Shown here: positions 1 to 8,821 of the stretch, piece by piece
Numbering within the stretch: the first letter of the stretch is position 1
Layout: the number at the start of each line of letters is the position of its first letter
Source: Nocardioides albus
GTDB taxonomy: Bacteria; Actinomycetota; Actinomycetes; Propionibacteriales; Nocardioidaceae
Reading direction: 5' to 3'
DNA: 64,000 bases
Assembly: GCF_014648255.1 (NCBI RefSeq)
Contig: NZ_BMQT01000010.1
Coordinates: forward strand, 1 to 64,000
Program-made: the position numbers and the translations under genes
The notes under the pieces: generated by a model
Database searches by the model: none
Told to the model about the DNA's origin: nothing
The model's input: the letters and a program-made list of their open reading frames with translations, nothing else

Positions 1-240
1 AAACAACACCAGACCATCTTACGATAACCTGGAAAAAGAGATGCCCTGACAGGAGACACTGACATATACCAACCCCCGAAAGGATCAGTTTATTGCCAGA
101 ATCAATTGTCAAAGAAACCATCAACCAACATCCCCTTGGGATGCGGTCGACGGGGCATAACAAACTAATTCGTCGACTATGACACACTGTTGAGTTCTCA
201 AGAATCACACGCACACCGGTAGATTTCAGACTCTCGTCCC
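1..240 (-). other. 16S rRNA operon leader (5' external spacer)
   Basis: Read on the minus strand this AT-richer stretch runs towards the left edge and carries TTGAGAACTCAACAGTGTG (183-201), a signature of actinobacterial rRNA leaders that belongs to the antitermination and processing region. No coding frame fits. tyrS lies just upstream, as in many actinobacteria where tyrS precedes rrs. The 16S gene itself is inferred to start just beyond base 1 and is not in the window. Confidence 0.8.
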
Positions 241-284
241 AGCCAGTCCGGTGACTGCTATATTCGCTTTGTTCTTCGTGCTGA

Positions 285-314
285 ACCTTATCAGGCTTTC
301 TTTCGCTTTAGCAA
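285..314 (-). promoter_or_regulatory. rrn promoter P3 (proximal)
   Basis: Minus-strand TTGCTA (309-314) and TAAGGT (285-290) with an 18-bp spacer. It is the promoter nearest to the leader. It forms a set of three with P1 and P2, spaced about 90 bp apart. Confidence 0.7.
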
Positions 315-375
315 CTCGGCGCCTTTCGCGCTTTCCTTGCCAGCTCCAGAAGCTTTCCTCGGCCCTGCCCCGCAG

Positions 376-405
376 ACTTTATCAGACTCACTTTCGCTTT
401 ACCAA
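376..405 (-). promoter_or_regulatory. rrn promoter P2
   Basis: Minus-strand TTGGTA (400-405) and TAAAGT (376-381) with an 18-bp spacer. It shares the flanking GCGCCGAGTTG and the spacer start AAGCGAAAG with P3, so the two look like a duplicated promoter cassette. Confidence 0.7.
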
Positions 406-463
406 CTCGGCGCTTTCACGCTTTCTCGGTGTTTAGCTCGGTGTTTCTGCTTTGTCCTGGAGG

Positions 464-492
464 ACTTTATCGGATCCTGCTTTCAAGTCCAA
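464..492 (-). promoter_or_regulatory. rrn promoter P1 (distal)
   Basis: On the minus strand a TTGGAC -35 box (487-492) and a TAAAGT -10 box (464-469) are separated by 17 bp. The context GCCGAGTTGG...GATAAAGT recurs in the next two promoters, and all point to the 16S gene beyond the left edge. Confidence 0.7.
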
Positions 493-747
493 CTCGGCGC
501 ATTCGCGCTCTTATCGGATAAAAGCTATATCCACACCAACACAGCACAAGGCATTCAAACTTCGGTTCGTGATGGATCCTTTGTCTGGTCCGAAGACCTG
601 ACCGAGACCCAGAACCGAGCTGATGCTCGAGAATGTTGGCGGCCGACTCAGGGGCCGGAAGCCCGCCCGAAGACTCGCGCTTGCTTCCCGCCGCACCCCG
701 GCGACCAGATGAACATTACGCCTCAGCGGCGCACATGCCAAATCGAA

Positions 748-787
748 GAACGCCCCACGGAAGGCCGTCACCTTCCCTGGGGCGTTC
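748..787 (-). terminator. tyrS terminator hairpin
   Basis: GAACGCCCCA (748-757) pairs perfectly with TGGGGCGTTC (778-787), and an inner GGAAGG/CCTTCC stem extends it. It starts 15 bp beyond the tyrS stop and is followed on the minus strand by a T-rich tract. It would separate tyrS from the rrn promoters downstream. Confidence 0.75.
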
Positions 788-801
788 TCGCAGGTCAGAG
801 C

Positions 802-2073
802 CTACTTGAAGCGCACGCCGGCGAACTTCTTCTTGCCCCTGCGCAGGACGACCCAGCCGTCACCGAGCAACTCTTTTTCGCCCAGCGACCCCTCGGCGTC
901 CTCGACGCGGACGTTGTTGACGTACGCCCCACCCTCGGAGATCGTCCGTCGGGCCTCCCCCTTGGAGGAGACGAGGCCGGCGGCGATGAAGAGGTCGACG
1001 TAGGTCGGCAGCTCCTGACCGCGCTCCAGCTCGACGGCGCCGGCCTCGGTGATCGCGGCGGCCAGCGTCGTACCGCTCAGGGTTGCCAGGTCGCCGCCGC
1101 CGAAGAGCGCAGCCGCGGCCTGCTTGGCCTGCTCGGTCTCCCCGGCCCCGTGGACGAGAGTCGTCATGTGATCGGCGAGCGCCTTCTGCGCCGCGCGAAG
1201 GAACGGCTTCTCCGCGTGCTGTGCCTCCAGGCTCTCGATCTCCTCGTGGGACAGGAAGGTGAAGACGCGCAGCATCTCCCCCACCTTGGCGTCCTCGACG
1301 TTGAGCCAGAACTGGTGGAAGGCGTAGGGCGACATCATCGCCGGATCGAGCCAGAGGGCGCCGCCCTCGGTCTTGCCGTACTTGGTGCCGTCGGCCTTCG
1401 TGATCAACGGGGTCGTGAACGCGTGCACGGTCTCACCGGTCACCCGGCGGACCAGCTCGACACCGCCGGTGATGTTCCCCCACTGGTCCGAGCCTCCGAA
1501 CTGAAGGCTCACCCCGTGCGTACGGAACAGGTTCAGGTAGTCCATGGACTGCAGCAGGATGTAGGAGAACTCGGTGTAGGAGATGCCGTCCTCGAGGCGC
1601 TTCTTGACCGTGTCACGGGCGAGCATCCGGTTGACCGGGAAGTGCTTGCCGATGTCACGGAGGAAGTCGATGACCGACAGCGAAGCCGTCCAGTCGGCGT
1701 TGTTGACCATCGTCGCAGCCGTCTCGCCCTCGAAGGAGACGAAGCGCTCGATCTGGCCGCGCACCTTCCCGACCCATTCCTGGACCGTCTCGGGCGAGTT
1801 CAGCGTGCGCTCGCCCGAGTCGCGCGGGTCACCGATCATGCCGGTGGCGCCACCGACCAGTACATAGGGCGTGTGGCCCGCCTGCTGGAGGCGCATCGCC
1901 ATCGTGATCTGGAGGAGGTTGCCCATGTGCAGGCTCGGAGCGGTGGGATCGAACCCGATATAGAACTTCACACTCCCGCCGGCCAGCGCTTCTCGGAGCG
2001 CGTCGCGGTCCGTCGAGTCGGCGACGAGACCTCGCCACTCGAGGTCGTCGAGGAGTGTGGGATCGATGGACAC
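802..2073 (-). CDS. tyrS: Tyrosyl-tRNA synthetase
   Basis: Cytoplasmic class I aminoacyl-tRNA synthetase that charges tRNA-Tyr using ATP. The 423-residue length is normal for bacterial TyrRS. The HIGH-type motif reads HMGN (about residues 50-53) after GFDPTAPSL. The tyrosine and tRNA recognition region includes FGGSDQWGNITGG, and the KMSKS-type motif reads KYGKTEGG. The last 65 residues look like an S4 RNA-binding domain. The gene ends 15 bp before a strong hairpin and sits upstream of the rrn operon on the same strand. It is divergent from the kinase gene, with a gap of 129 bp. Identification is secure. Confidence 0.97.
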   Translation of the reverse strand: MSIDPTLLDDLEWRGLVADSTDRDALREALAGGSVKFYIGFDPTAPSLHMGNLLQITMAMRLQQAGHTPYVLVGGATGMIGDPRDSGERTLNSPETVQEWVGKVRGQIERFVSFEGETAATMVNNADWTASLSVIDFLRDIGKHFPVNRMLARDTVKKRLEDGISYTEFSYILLQSMDYLNLFRTHGVSLQFGGSDQWGNITGGVELVRRVTGETVHAFTTPLITKADGTKYGKTEGGALWLDPAMMSPYAFHQFWLNVEDAKVGEMLRVFTFLSHEEIESLEAQHAEKPFLRAAQKALADHMTTLVHGAGETEQAKQAAAALFGGGDLATLSGTTLAAAITEAGAVELERGQELPTYVDLFIAAGLVSSKGEARRTISEGGAYVNNVRVEDAEGSLGEKELLGDGWVVLRRGKKKFAGVRFK

Positions 2074-2202
2074 GTGGTGCCTTTCAGATCGTTCTCAGGT
2101 GAGGTTTTCGGGGCCCGGAGCGGGTTGTCCCGGAAGCAAGGGTAGTAGGCGATACCCCCTAGAGTTGACCTGGCGAACGTGGACGAGATTTGAGGGGACT
2201 GG

Positions 2203-3672
2203 GTGATCGCAGGGAGGTACCGGCTCGAGAGGGAGCTCGGCCGGGGAGCGATGGGAGCCGTCTGGCTCGCCACCGACGAGGTTTTGGGGCGCTCGGTGGC
2301 TCTCAAGCAGCTGATCGCGCTCGACGGCGTCTCCGATGCCGCCGTCGAACGGGAAGCACAGCTCGCCGCACGACTGGTCCACCCGAACGTGGTCGCCGTC
2401 TTCGACCTGGTTCGCGACGACGACAAGCCGTGGCTGGTCATGGAGTACGTCGAGGGGAAGACCCTCGCTCACATGGTGCGCGACGACGGCCCCATGTCCG
2501 TCGAGGACGCGGCGAGGCTGATCGGGCAGATCGCCTCCGCGCTGCGCTCCGCGCACGCCGCCGGCATCGTCCACCGCGACGTCAAGCCCGCCAACATCGT
2601 GGTCGGCCGCGCCGACCGCGCCAAGCTGACCGACTTCGGGATCGCGCGTGGCGTCGACTCCCAGACCACTCAGACCGGGCAGGTCACCGGCTCGCCTGCG
2701 TACCTGGCTCCGGAGATCGCCACCGGCGGGCGTGCCACTCCCGCCAGCGACATGTGGTCGCTGGGGGCCACGCTCTTCCAGGCCTTGACCGGCGAGCCGC
2801 CTTACGGGATCGGCGACAACGCGCTTGCGACGCTCTACCGAGTGGTGCACGAGGACCCGCCGCGTACGCCGCTGGCCGGCCGGCTCGCGCCGCTGCTGGA
2901 ACACACGATGGCGTACGACCCCGCCGAGCGGTGGTCGGCCGAGGATGTCGTCGACTTTCTCGCGGGACGGCTTCCGGCCGAGAAGCTGGAGCCGGTGGCG
3001 CTGCGTACGCAGACGCTCACCGCCGTTGCGAAGCCGACGACCGCCGCGCCGTCGGGACAGGCACGGTCGACCAGCGCTCCGACGAAGCGTCGCTGGTGGC
3101 CGGTCGCGGTCGCCGCTGTCGCGGCGGCGTTGGTGCTGCTGGTCGGTGGAGCGCTGTGGGCCAACCGTGGCGACGACCCGAAGGCGGACCCGGCACCGAC
3201 CGCGTCTGGATCGCCGTTGTCGGACGCGAAGGACGAGCCCACCGAGGACGCCGCTGTCGACGAGGAGCCGGAGGACGACGAAGAGGCCTCGGAGGAGGCC
3301 TCACCCAGCGAGACGGCAAGCGCGTCGCCGAGCGAGAGCCCCTCAGCGAGCGAGACCGCCGGCGCGAGCGCCGAAGGTATCGACACCTTCATCCGCAGCT
3401 ACCTGGCCACCGCGCCGAAGAACCCCGACAGTGCGTACAGCTCGATGCTGACCCCGGCGTTCCAGGCCAGCAGCGGGGGGCTCGAGGGTTATCGCGACTG
3501 GTGGGGCTCCGTCGCAAGCACGAGCGTCGTCTCGGTCTCCCCCAGCGTCGATCCGCTCAAGGTGACCTACACCTACAGGTACACGATGAAGGACGGTCGC
3601 CAAGAAGGCAGCACCGTGACATTGGGACTGGTCTACTCCGACGGCCGCTACCTCATCAACAGCGAGGGCTGA
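2203..3672 (+). CDS. Membrane Ser/Thr protein kinase with extracellular sensor domain
   Basis: PknB-like eukaryotic-type kinase, probably at the cell membrane. The 489 residues begin at a GTG preceded by GAGGGGA. The glycine loop is GRGAMGAVW (about 12-20), with the ATP lysine in VALKQL, the catalytic loop HRDVKPAN and the magnesium motif DFGIARG. The kinase fold ends near residue 265. One hydrophobic segment follows (about 296-318, VAVAAVAAALVLLVGGALW), then an acidic, Ser/Glu-rich linker and a compact C-terminal domain of about 100 residues that may be NTF2-like. No PASTA repeats are visible, so the signal is probably not peptidoglycan fragments. Its substrate is unknown. Confidence 0.88.
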   Translation: MIAGRYRLERELGRGAMGAVWLATDEVLGRSVALKQLIALDGVSDAAVEREAQLAARLVHPNVVAVFDLVRDDDKPWLVMEYVEGKTLAHMVRDDGPMSVEDAARLIGQIASALRSAHAAGIVHRDVKPANIVVGRADRAKLTDFGIARGVDSQTTQTGQVTGSPAYLAPEIATGGRATPASDMWSLGATLFQALTGEPPYGIGDNALATLYRVVHEDPPRTPLAGRLAPLLEHTMAYDPAERWSAEDVVDFLAGRLPAEKLEPVALRTQTLTAVAKPTTAAPSGQARSTSAPTKRRWWPVAVAAVAAALVLLVGGALWANRGDDPKADPAPTASGSPLSDAKDEPTEDAAVDEEPEDDEEASEEASPSETASASPSESPSASETAGASAEGIDTFIRSYLATAPKNPDSAYSSMLTPAFQASSGGLEGYRDWWGSVASTSVVSVSPSVDPLKVTYTYRYTMKDGRQEGSTVTLGLVYSDGRYLINSEG

Positions 3673-3701
3673 GAAACCGGAACTCTCGATAGTCTCCGGA
3701 C

Positions 3702-4970
3702 ATGGGCGCGAGCGCGGAGCACCAGGAAGACCTGCCCGAGTCGGTGGTGATCGAGCTGCGCCGTATCGCTGCCGAACTGTTGGGACACGTGGCGTCGTAC
3801 GCGGATGACATGCTCGCCTACATCGTCGAGCGGATCCCGGAGGCGAGCGCCGACGACGAGCTCCGTGGCCTGACGCTGGGTTCGTGCTCGTCAAACCTCG
3901 AAGCCGCGCTGTCGATGGTGCGGCACGGTATCGACGTGAGCGCCGCGTCGGCGCCGGTCACCGCGCTCGAGCACGCGCGTGCCATGGCCGGCCGGGGCTA
4001 CAGCGTCGATGTGATGCTGCGCTTCTACCGGATCGGCCATGCCTACTTCAGCGAAAGAATCCTGAGCGGGCTCGTCGACTCGCTCGAGGACCCGAAGCTC
4101 GCCCTGGCGGTCGGTGCCCACCTGCAGCACTACTCCTTCGCCTACGTCGACCGCATCTCCAGCGAGGTCGCCGCCGAGTACGTCGCCGAGCTCGACCGGA
4201 TCCAGAGCCAGGCCCGTGCGGCCCGGACCGATGCGGTCCGCACCTTGATCGCCGGCGGACGGGTCGACCTCCGCCGCGCAGAGCGCACCTTGTCCCACCG
4301 GCTCACCGGCTGGCAGACGGCCTTCGTCTGCTGGACCGAAGGCGACGACATCGATCTGGCACGAGTGGGTGAGGCAGTCGGGGCACACCTCGGTTCGTCT
4401 CATCCCCTGCTCGTCCCGGACGGTGCTCGGGCGCTGTGGGGCTGGGTCTCCACCACCGGTGCTCCTGCCATCGCATTGACCGACCTCGGGCCTCTGGCCG
4501 GGGAGATCCCGGATACGGTCCGGGTCACGCTCGGTACACCGGCGCAGGGTGCGCCCGGTTTCCGGGACTCCCATGTCCAGGCGCAGCGCGGCCGTCGGAT
4601 CGTCGAGCTCGCCGGTCGCGGGGCCGCGGTCACTCCGTACGCCGACCTGGCGCTCGTGGACACGATGAGCGGCGATCTCGACCTGACCCGCGCCTTCGTC
4701 GCCGCCGAGCTCGCTGGGCTGGCGGTGGCCGGGCGCAGGGAGGAGGAAGAGCGGCGGGCGCTGCTCGCCGTGCTCGACGCGCAGGGCGGGCTGGCGGCTG
4801 CGGCCGACGAGCTCGGGGTGCACCGCAACACCGTGCTGCAGCGCCTCCGCCGGGCCGAGGAGCGACGTGGGCTGCCGGCGACCGAGCGGGTTGCCGAGCT
4901 GCATGCGGCGTTGCGTCTGGTGAGTGTGCTGGGCGCGCTCGTACTCGCACCGGAGCACGATCAGGCCTGA
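3702..4970 (+). CDS. PucR-family transcriptional regulator
   Basis: A 422-residue protein with the CdaR/PucR layout: a helical N-terminal sensor region resembling RsbT co-antagonist-type domains, a middle GGDEF-like region, and a C-terminal helix-turn-helix of the HTH_30 type (LGVHRNTVLQRLRRAEE, near residues 370-390). Such proteins usually activate nearby catabolic genes. It lies 29 bp after the kinase and about 100 bp before the desaturase-reductase gene on the same strand, so control of that gene is a reasonable but untested idea. No ligand can be named. Confidence 0.85.
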   Translation: MGASAEHQEDLPESVVIELRRIAAELLGHVASYADDMLAYIVERIPEASADDELRGLTLGSCSSNLEAALSMVRHGIDVSAASAPVTALEHARAMAGRGYSVDVMLRFYRIGHAYFSERILSGLVDSLEDPKLALAVGAHLQHYSFAYVDRISSEVAAEYVAELDRIQSQARAARTDAVRTLIAGGRVDLRRAERTLSHRLTGWQTAFVCWTEGDDIDLARVGEAVGAHLGSSHPLLVPDGARALWGWVSTTGAPAIALTDLGPLAGEIPDTVRVTLGTPAQGAPGFRDSHVQAQRGRRIVELAGRGAAVTPYADLALVDTMSGDLDLTRAFVAAELAGLAVAGRREEEERRALLAVLDAQGGLAAAADELGVHRNTVLQRLRRAEERRGLPATERVAELHAALRLVSVLGALVLAPEHDQA

Positions 4971-5070
4971 CCGGGGTCCGGCTGGGATCTGGCTGGAATG
5001 TGCTGCGCGCACATCGGCGTGGGCGCGGCACCTCTCGCGGGGCGCGGTTCGCGGTTCGTACGTTTCGAGC

Positions 5071-7074
5071 ATGGCAACCACGACGGAGCAACCCGCAGCC
5101 ACCCGCCACGCGCTCCCCGACCCGGGCGAGAAGGTCCCGACCATCTCCTGGCCCATCGTCGGGATCTTCGCCGGCGCGCTCGCGGTCTTCGCGGTCTCGA
5201 CCTGGGCGGCGTTGGCCGAGCGCCTTCCGGTCCCGGTGACGGTCCTGCTCAGTGCGGCAGCGATCTTCGTGCTGTTCACCGTGCTGCACGATGCCGCGCA
5301 CTACTCGATCAGCACCCGTCGCTGGGTCAACGTGGCCTTCGGCCGGGTCGCGATGCTCTTCGTCTCGCCGCTGATCTCGTTCAGGTCGTTCGCGTTCATC
5401 CACATCGAGCACCACCGCAACACCAACGACGACGACAACGACCCCGATCACTTCGTCAGCGGCGCTCCGTGGTGGCAGGTCCCGTTCCGGTTCCCGTTGA
5501 TGGACGTGCCGTACCTGTCCTTCCTGGTGCGCAATGTTCGACGGCGGCCGCGGGCGGAGGTGCTCGAGACGGTCTTCCTGATGAGCACGACGATCGCCGT
5601 GATCGTCGCCGCCGGGTTCACCGGACATCTGTGGACGCTGGCGGTGCTGTATCTGATCCCCGAGCGGGTCGCGATGTTCGTCCTGGCCTGGTGGTTCGAC
5701 TGGCTGCCGCACCACGACCTCGAGGACACCCAGCAGGAGAACCGCTACCGCGCCACCCGCAACCGGGTCGGATCAGAGTGGGTCCTCACTCCCCTGCTCC
5801 TCTCGCAGAACTACCACCTCGTCCATCACCTGCACCCCTCGATCCCCTTCTACCGGTACGTCGCGGCGTGGCGGCGCAACGAGGAGGCCTACCTCGAGCG
5901 GGATGCCGCGATCGGCACCGTTTTCGGCCAGCAGCTCGACCCGGTTGCGTACCGTGAATGGAAGGCGCTCAACGGCAAGATGGCCCGGCTCCTCCCGGTG
6001 CGGATGCCTCGGCGATCCTCTGCTCGTGCCGCCGAGTTCCACCCGGTTCCGGTTGCCGGCGTCGAGCGGCTGACCGACGACAGCGTGCTGATCCGCTTCG
6101 CTGTGCCCGACGAGCTGCGCGAGAAGTTCTCCTTCGAACCCGGGCAGCACATCGCCGTCCGCACGGACCTCGGCGGTCAGGGGGTACGTCGCAACTACTC
6201 CATCTGCTCCTCGGCCACCTCCGACTCGCTGGCGATCGCGGTCAAGCACATCCCGGGCGGAGCGTTCTCCACGTTCGCGCTGGAGGAGCTCCACGCCGGC
6301 GACACGCTCGAGCTGATGACGCCGTCTGGGTCCTTCGGCCCGAGGCTGGACCCGATGGCCGCGAAGAGCTACGTGGCGATCGCTGCCGGCAGCGGCATCA
6401 CCCCGATCCTCTCGATCCTGCAGACGACGCTCGCCGTCGAGACCGAGAGCCGCTTCACCCTGATCTACGGCAACCAGGACGCGGACAGCACGATGTTCCG
6501 CGACGAGCTCGATGACCTCGAGGCGCGCTACGCAGACCGTCTCCGGATCATCCACGTACGCTCCCGGGACCCTCGGCACCCGGCCCATCTGCGTGGTCGG
6601 ATCGACCGCGCGAGGCTCGACCAGTGGCTCGAGTCCGAGCTGACCGCGCCCTCGGTGGACGAATGGTTCCTGTGCGGTCCGGTCGAGATGGTGGCCGACC
6701 TACGCGACCTGCTCCTCGAACGCGGAGCCGAGGCGGACCGGGTCCACGTCGAGCTATTCCACGGCTATCAGAAGCCCCGGGTCGCCGACGGCTTCGCCCC
6801 GGCCGCGGTCACCGTCGGTCTACGCGGACGACAGCACGAGGTCCCTCTGGCCGCCGGCGACACCGTTCTCGAGGCCGCGTTGAAGGCCGGGCTCGAGGCG
6901 CCGTACGCCTGTCTCGGCGGAGCGTGCGGAACCTGCCGCGCGAAGGTGCTGCTGGGGTCGGTCGCGATGGAGCAGAACTTCGCACTTTCCTCGGCCGAGC
7001 TGGAATCGGGCCACGTCCTCACCTGCCAGTCTCGTCCGACCACCCCGGCTGCCGCCGTCGACTACGACGGCTGA
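5071..7074 (+). CDS. Fatty-acid desaturase fused to ferredoxin reductase
   Basis: A 667-residue self-contained membrane oxygenase. Residues 1-260 are a membrane desaturase/hydroxylase with hydrophobic segments and the three histidine boxes HDAAH (73-77), HIEHH (111-115) and HLVHH (249-253) for the di-iron site. Residues from about 315 form a flavin/NAD(P)H reductase (RRNYSICSS for FAD, AGSGITPILS for the nicotinamide nucleotide). The C-terminus is a plant-type 2Fe-2S ferredoxin with CLGGACGTC plus a distal Cys. Electrons can thus pass NAD(P)H-FAD-2Fe2S-di-iron in one chain. The ATG at 5071 fits the start of the family; the frame stays open upstream but reads into the PucR gene. The substrate could be an acyl chain, alkane or other lipid. 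Confidence 0.85.
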   Translation: MATTTEQPAATRHALPDPGEKVPTISWPIVGIFAGALAVFAVSTWAALAERLPVPVTVLLSAAAIFVLFTVLHDAAHYSISTRRWVNVAFGRVAMLFVSPLISFRSFAFIHIEHHRNTNDDDNDPDHFVSGAPWWQVPFRFPLMDVPYLSFLVRNVRRRPRAEVLETVFLMSTTIAVIVAAGFTGHLWTLAVLYLIPERVAMFVLAWWFDWLPHHDLEDTQQENRYRATRNRVGSEWVLTPLLLSQNYHLVHHLHPSIPFYRYVAAWRRNEEAYLERDAAIGTVFGQQLDPVAYREWKALNGKMARLLPVRMPRRSSARAAEFHPVPVAGVERLTDDSVLIRFAVPDELREKFSFEPGQHIAVRTDLGGQGVRRNYSICSSATSDSLAIAVKHIPGGAFSTFALEELHAGDTLELMTPSGSFGPRLDPMAAKSYVAIAAGSGITPILSILQTTLAVETESRFTLIYGNQDADSTMFRDELDDLEARYADRLRIIHVRSRDPRHPAHLRGRIDRARLDQWLESELTAPSVDEWFLCGPVEMVADLRDLLLERGAEADRVHVELFHGYQKPRVADGFAPAAVTVGLRGRQHEVPLAAGDTVLEAALKAGLEAPYACLGGACGTCRAKVLLGSVAMEQNFALSSAELESGHVLTCQSRPTTPAAAVDYDG

Positions 7075-7141
7075 GACGCGACGTGGCATCGGAGGAAGGA
7101 CGCGATCGCCGCCGAGTGCCCGACCAGCCCTGCGCTCCCGC

Positions 7142-7147
7142 TAGGAT
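7142..7147 (+). promoter_or_regulatory. -10 box of the disrupted tRNA gene
   Basis: TAGGAT, 6 bp before the tRNA 5' end, within a 17-bp stretch (CCCGCTAGGATCTGCCC) that is repeated exactly in front of the complete tRNA at 32601. No convincing -35 box is seen. Confidence 0.5.
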
Positions 7148-7153
7148 CTGCCC

Positions 7154-7193
7154 GGGCCGTTAGCTCAGTCGGTTAGAGCAGAGGACTCATAAT
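7154..7193 (+). pseudogene. 5' half of split tRNA(CAT)
   Basis: This stretch holds the acceptor strand GGGCCGT, the D-arm GCTC...GAGC and the anticodon arm GAGGA-CTCATAA. It stops one base past the anticodon loop, where foreign sequence starts. Joined to 33903-33936 it gives a perfect 74-nt cloverleaf with anticodon CAT (7-bp acceptor, 4-bp D, 5-bp anticodon and 5-bp T stems). The gene is elongator tRNA-Met or, given resemblance to ileX-type sequences, tRNA-Ile2. It is broken by insertion of the element. Confidence 0.92.
7181..7193 (+). repeat. Left attachment core
   Basis: GAGGACTCATAAT, covering the anticodon stem and loop of the host tRNA. It is identical to 33890-33902. The flanks differ on both sides (AGCA left, ACCG right), which fixes the shared core at 13 bp. 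Confidence 0.9.
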
Positions 7194-7324
7194 GCCGAAA
7201 GCGCCTTCTGGCGCAGGTGGCGACCTCATGCGGAATGTCCCCCGCGAGTGGTGTTTCGGCAGGTCATAGGCCGATCGATTCTGTCCAGATCGAACGAATG
7301 TGCGAAACACGTCGCGACACGGCT

Positions 7325-7339
7325 ACGTACGATTTGCGT
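7325..7339 (+). repeat. Left candidate integrase arm site
   Basis: ACGTACGATTTGCGT matches 33825-33839 (ACGTACGAATTGCGT) at 14 of 15 positions in the same orientation, 131 bp inside the left core. Direct repeats flanking a core are typical of arm-type sites for tyrosine integrases and Xis. A GCGCC/GGCGC hairpin (7201-7214) lies between it and the core. Confidence 0.5.
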
Positions 7340-7381
7340 ATCAAGTAGGGACGTTCTCCCTCCCCATCCATACTTGGCGAC

Positions 7382-7966
7382 GTGGAATGGGTCGAACCGA
7401 TTGTCAGCGCCATCCTCGGCGCCGTGTTGGGCGCCGGGTTGGGCGCCGGAATCACCCGCTTCACGATGCGCCGCAACGCACAGCGCAGTGAACAGGGACG
7501 CGTTCGCGAGGAGGCCCGCCAGCGGCTCGCTGCGGCAATCCGGCTGTACCACGCACAGGTAGCGACAGCCCGGACGCCGTCAACGCCTCGCACCTCGATG
7601 GAGCCCAACCCCTTCTCGTTCGAATCGCGACTCGGGTTCGCGCGCGAGGTCGAGTCCGAGCTCGTCCACCTTGACGCACGGAACAGCCACATCATGCGCG
7701 GATACCTTGAGCGATTGGTCGGGCCGGTTCGTGCTCGGATGGGGAAGAGGCTGGCGTACGTTCCCGTCGAGCAGCACACGGCGATGATGCAGACGGAAGC
7801 GTTCATGGAGAGCGCGCGGAGCATGTCGGAGTCCGAGATCAACGATTCCGGCCTGCTTGGCATCGCCGGTGAGGCTGGACCGTCACATGCCGATGAGATT
7901 CGGGCTCGCGACGAAGCAGCGGCCGTGCTGGCCGAGATGGCGCGAAGTCTCAACGCGCACGGCTAG
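7382..7966 (+). CDS. Hypothetical protein with N-terminal membrane anchor
   Basis: A 194-residue product from a GTG start. The first 28 residues form a glycine-rich hydrophobic helix (about residues 5-25, IVSAILGAVLGAGLGAGI) followed by basic RRNAQR, so it is probably an N-in membrane anchor. The rest is charged and probably helical, with no recognised motif. It is the first gene inside the element, alone on its strand, and convergent with the following minus-strand pair. I do not recognise the family and no function is claimed. Its terminal position marks it as recently acquired cargo. Confidence 0.6.
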   Translation: MEWVEPIVSAILGAVLGAGLGAGITRFTMRRNAQRSEQGRVREEARQRLAAAIRLYHAQVATARTPSTPRTSMEPNPFSFESRLGFAREVESELVHLDARNSHIMRGYLERLVGPVRARMGKRLAYVPVEQHTAMMQTEAFMESARSMSESEINDSGLLGIAGEAGPSHADEIRARDEAAAVLAEMARSLNAHG

Positions 7967-8001
7967 CGGAGGCTCGGTCATGAGGCATCCTGCCCCTAGG
8001 C

Positions 8002-8760
8002 TCACACCAAGAGTTCGCGCGCCGTGATTGTCTCGATGAACCAATAACATCCAGCCTCGCTGTCCGGCCCGAGTCCACCCGCCATGAAGCGATTCGGCGT
8101 CTCGTCCTTCTCTGGAAGGCGGGGCAGGAGGCCCTCCGGAGCCGGGTACTGTTTCTCCGACCGGTGGGTGGAGGTGAGCGTTAGGTAAAGACCTGAGTCG
8201 TTGACTACTGGCCCGATCCGTGGGTCGCCTGTGCGGGGCCCGAACTCCAAAGGCCAGTACGGGCGGCCGTAAGTGAGGTAGAAGTCGACGTCCCATGCAC
8301 TGTTTGGCTTGAGGACGCCTCGCATGACTCGGCCTGACTGCCCCTCAGCGAACCGCGGCGGCCCTGCGGTGGCTGCCGCTGTTCGATACCTGGGCCGCTG
8401 TAGATGCCAACGCCATCTCAATCGCACAACGTGGTAGGCGCCCTCGGCGACCTCTTTCCCCTGGAAGCGCTGGCCTCTTGCCGGAATCCCGTGCTCAACG
8501 AAATGTCCAGCGTTGCGGGCCGCTTCGACAGCCTGTTCCTTGATCTTGATGTGAAACCGATGGCCGGGGTGATTGGCCTTGGGACCGTGGAGCGACAGGT
8601 GCATGGCGTCCTGGGTAGCCCCGAAGGTATCGAGGTAGAAGTCTGACTTCTTGGATGTGATCCGCCAGACGTTCCCCAACGAGGGAGCGTCGTTCCCGGC
8701 CGTCAATGCTAAGAAAATCTGACTCTTGGGCTGGGGCTGCTGGCCGTTATTCGTCGTCAC
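8002..8760 (-). CDS. Conserved-looking protein of unknown function, partner of a trypsin-like protease
   Basis: 252 residues, soluble by appearance, with no signal peptide or membrane helix. The N-terminal 20 residues are polar (Gln/Asn/Pro). The region FYLDTFGATQDAMHLSLHGP followed by GHRFHIKI looks like alternating beta strands, and His and Trp residues are frequent. It starts 61 bp after the stop of the trypsin-like protease on the same strand, so the two may be co-transcribed. I do not recognise it. The size and protease neighbour recall bacterial gasdermins, but no gasdermin features such as an N-terminal palmitoylation Cys are visible. Confidence 0.65.
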   Translation of the reverse strand: MTTNNGQQPQPKSQIFLALTAGNDAPSLGNVWRITSKKSDFYLDTFGATQDAMHLSLHGPKANHPGHRFHIKIKEQAVEAARNAGHFVEHGIPARGQRFQGKEVAEGAYHVVRLRWRWHLQRPRYRTAAATAGPPRFAEGQSGRVMRGVLKPNSAWDVDFYLTYGRPYWPLEFGPRTGDPRIGPVVNDSGLYLTLTSTHRSEKQYPAPEGLLPRLPEKDETPNRFMAGGLGPDSEAGCYWFIETITARELLV

Positions 8761-8821
8761 AGTCGGGAACGTAAACCACAGACTGCGCCCCCGCGGCGTT
8801 TCTCAACCATCCACGACGATC

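Noticed and set aside
337..2145. 602-codon open frame opposite tyrS
   Set aside because: It runs antisense to a complete, well-recognised tyrS gene, has the mirror composition of a high-GC shadow frame and no motif.
8002..8760. Bacterial gasdermin next to its protease
   Set aside because: Size and context fit, but no palmitoylation-type Cys at the N-terminus and no gasdermin-like hydrophobic strands are visible. Left as unknown.
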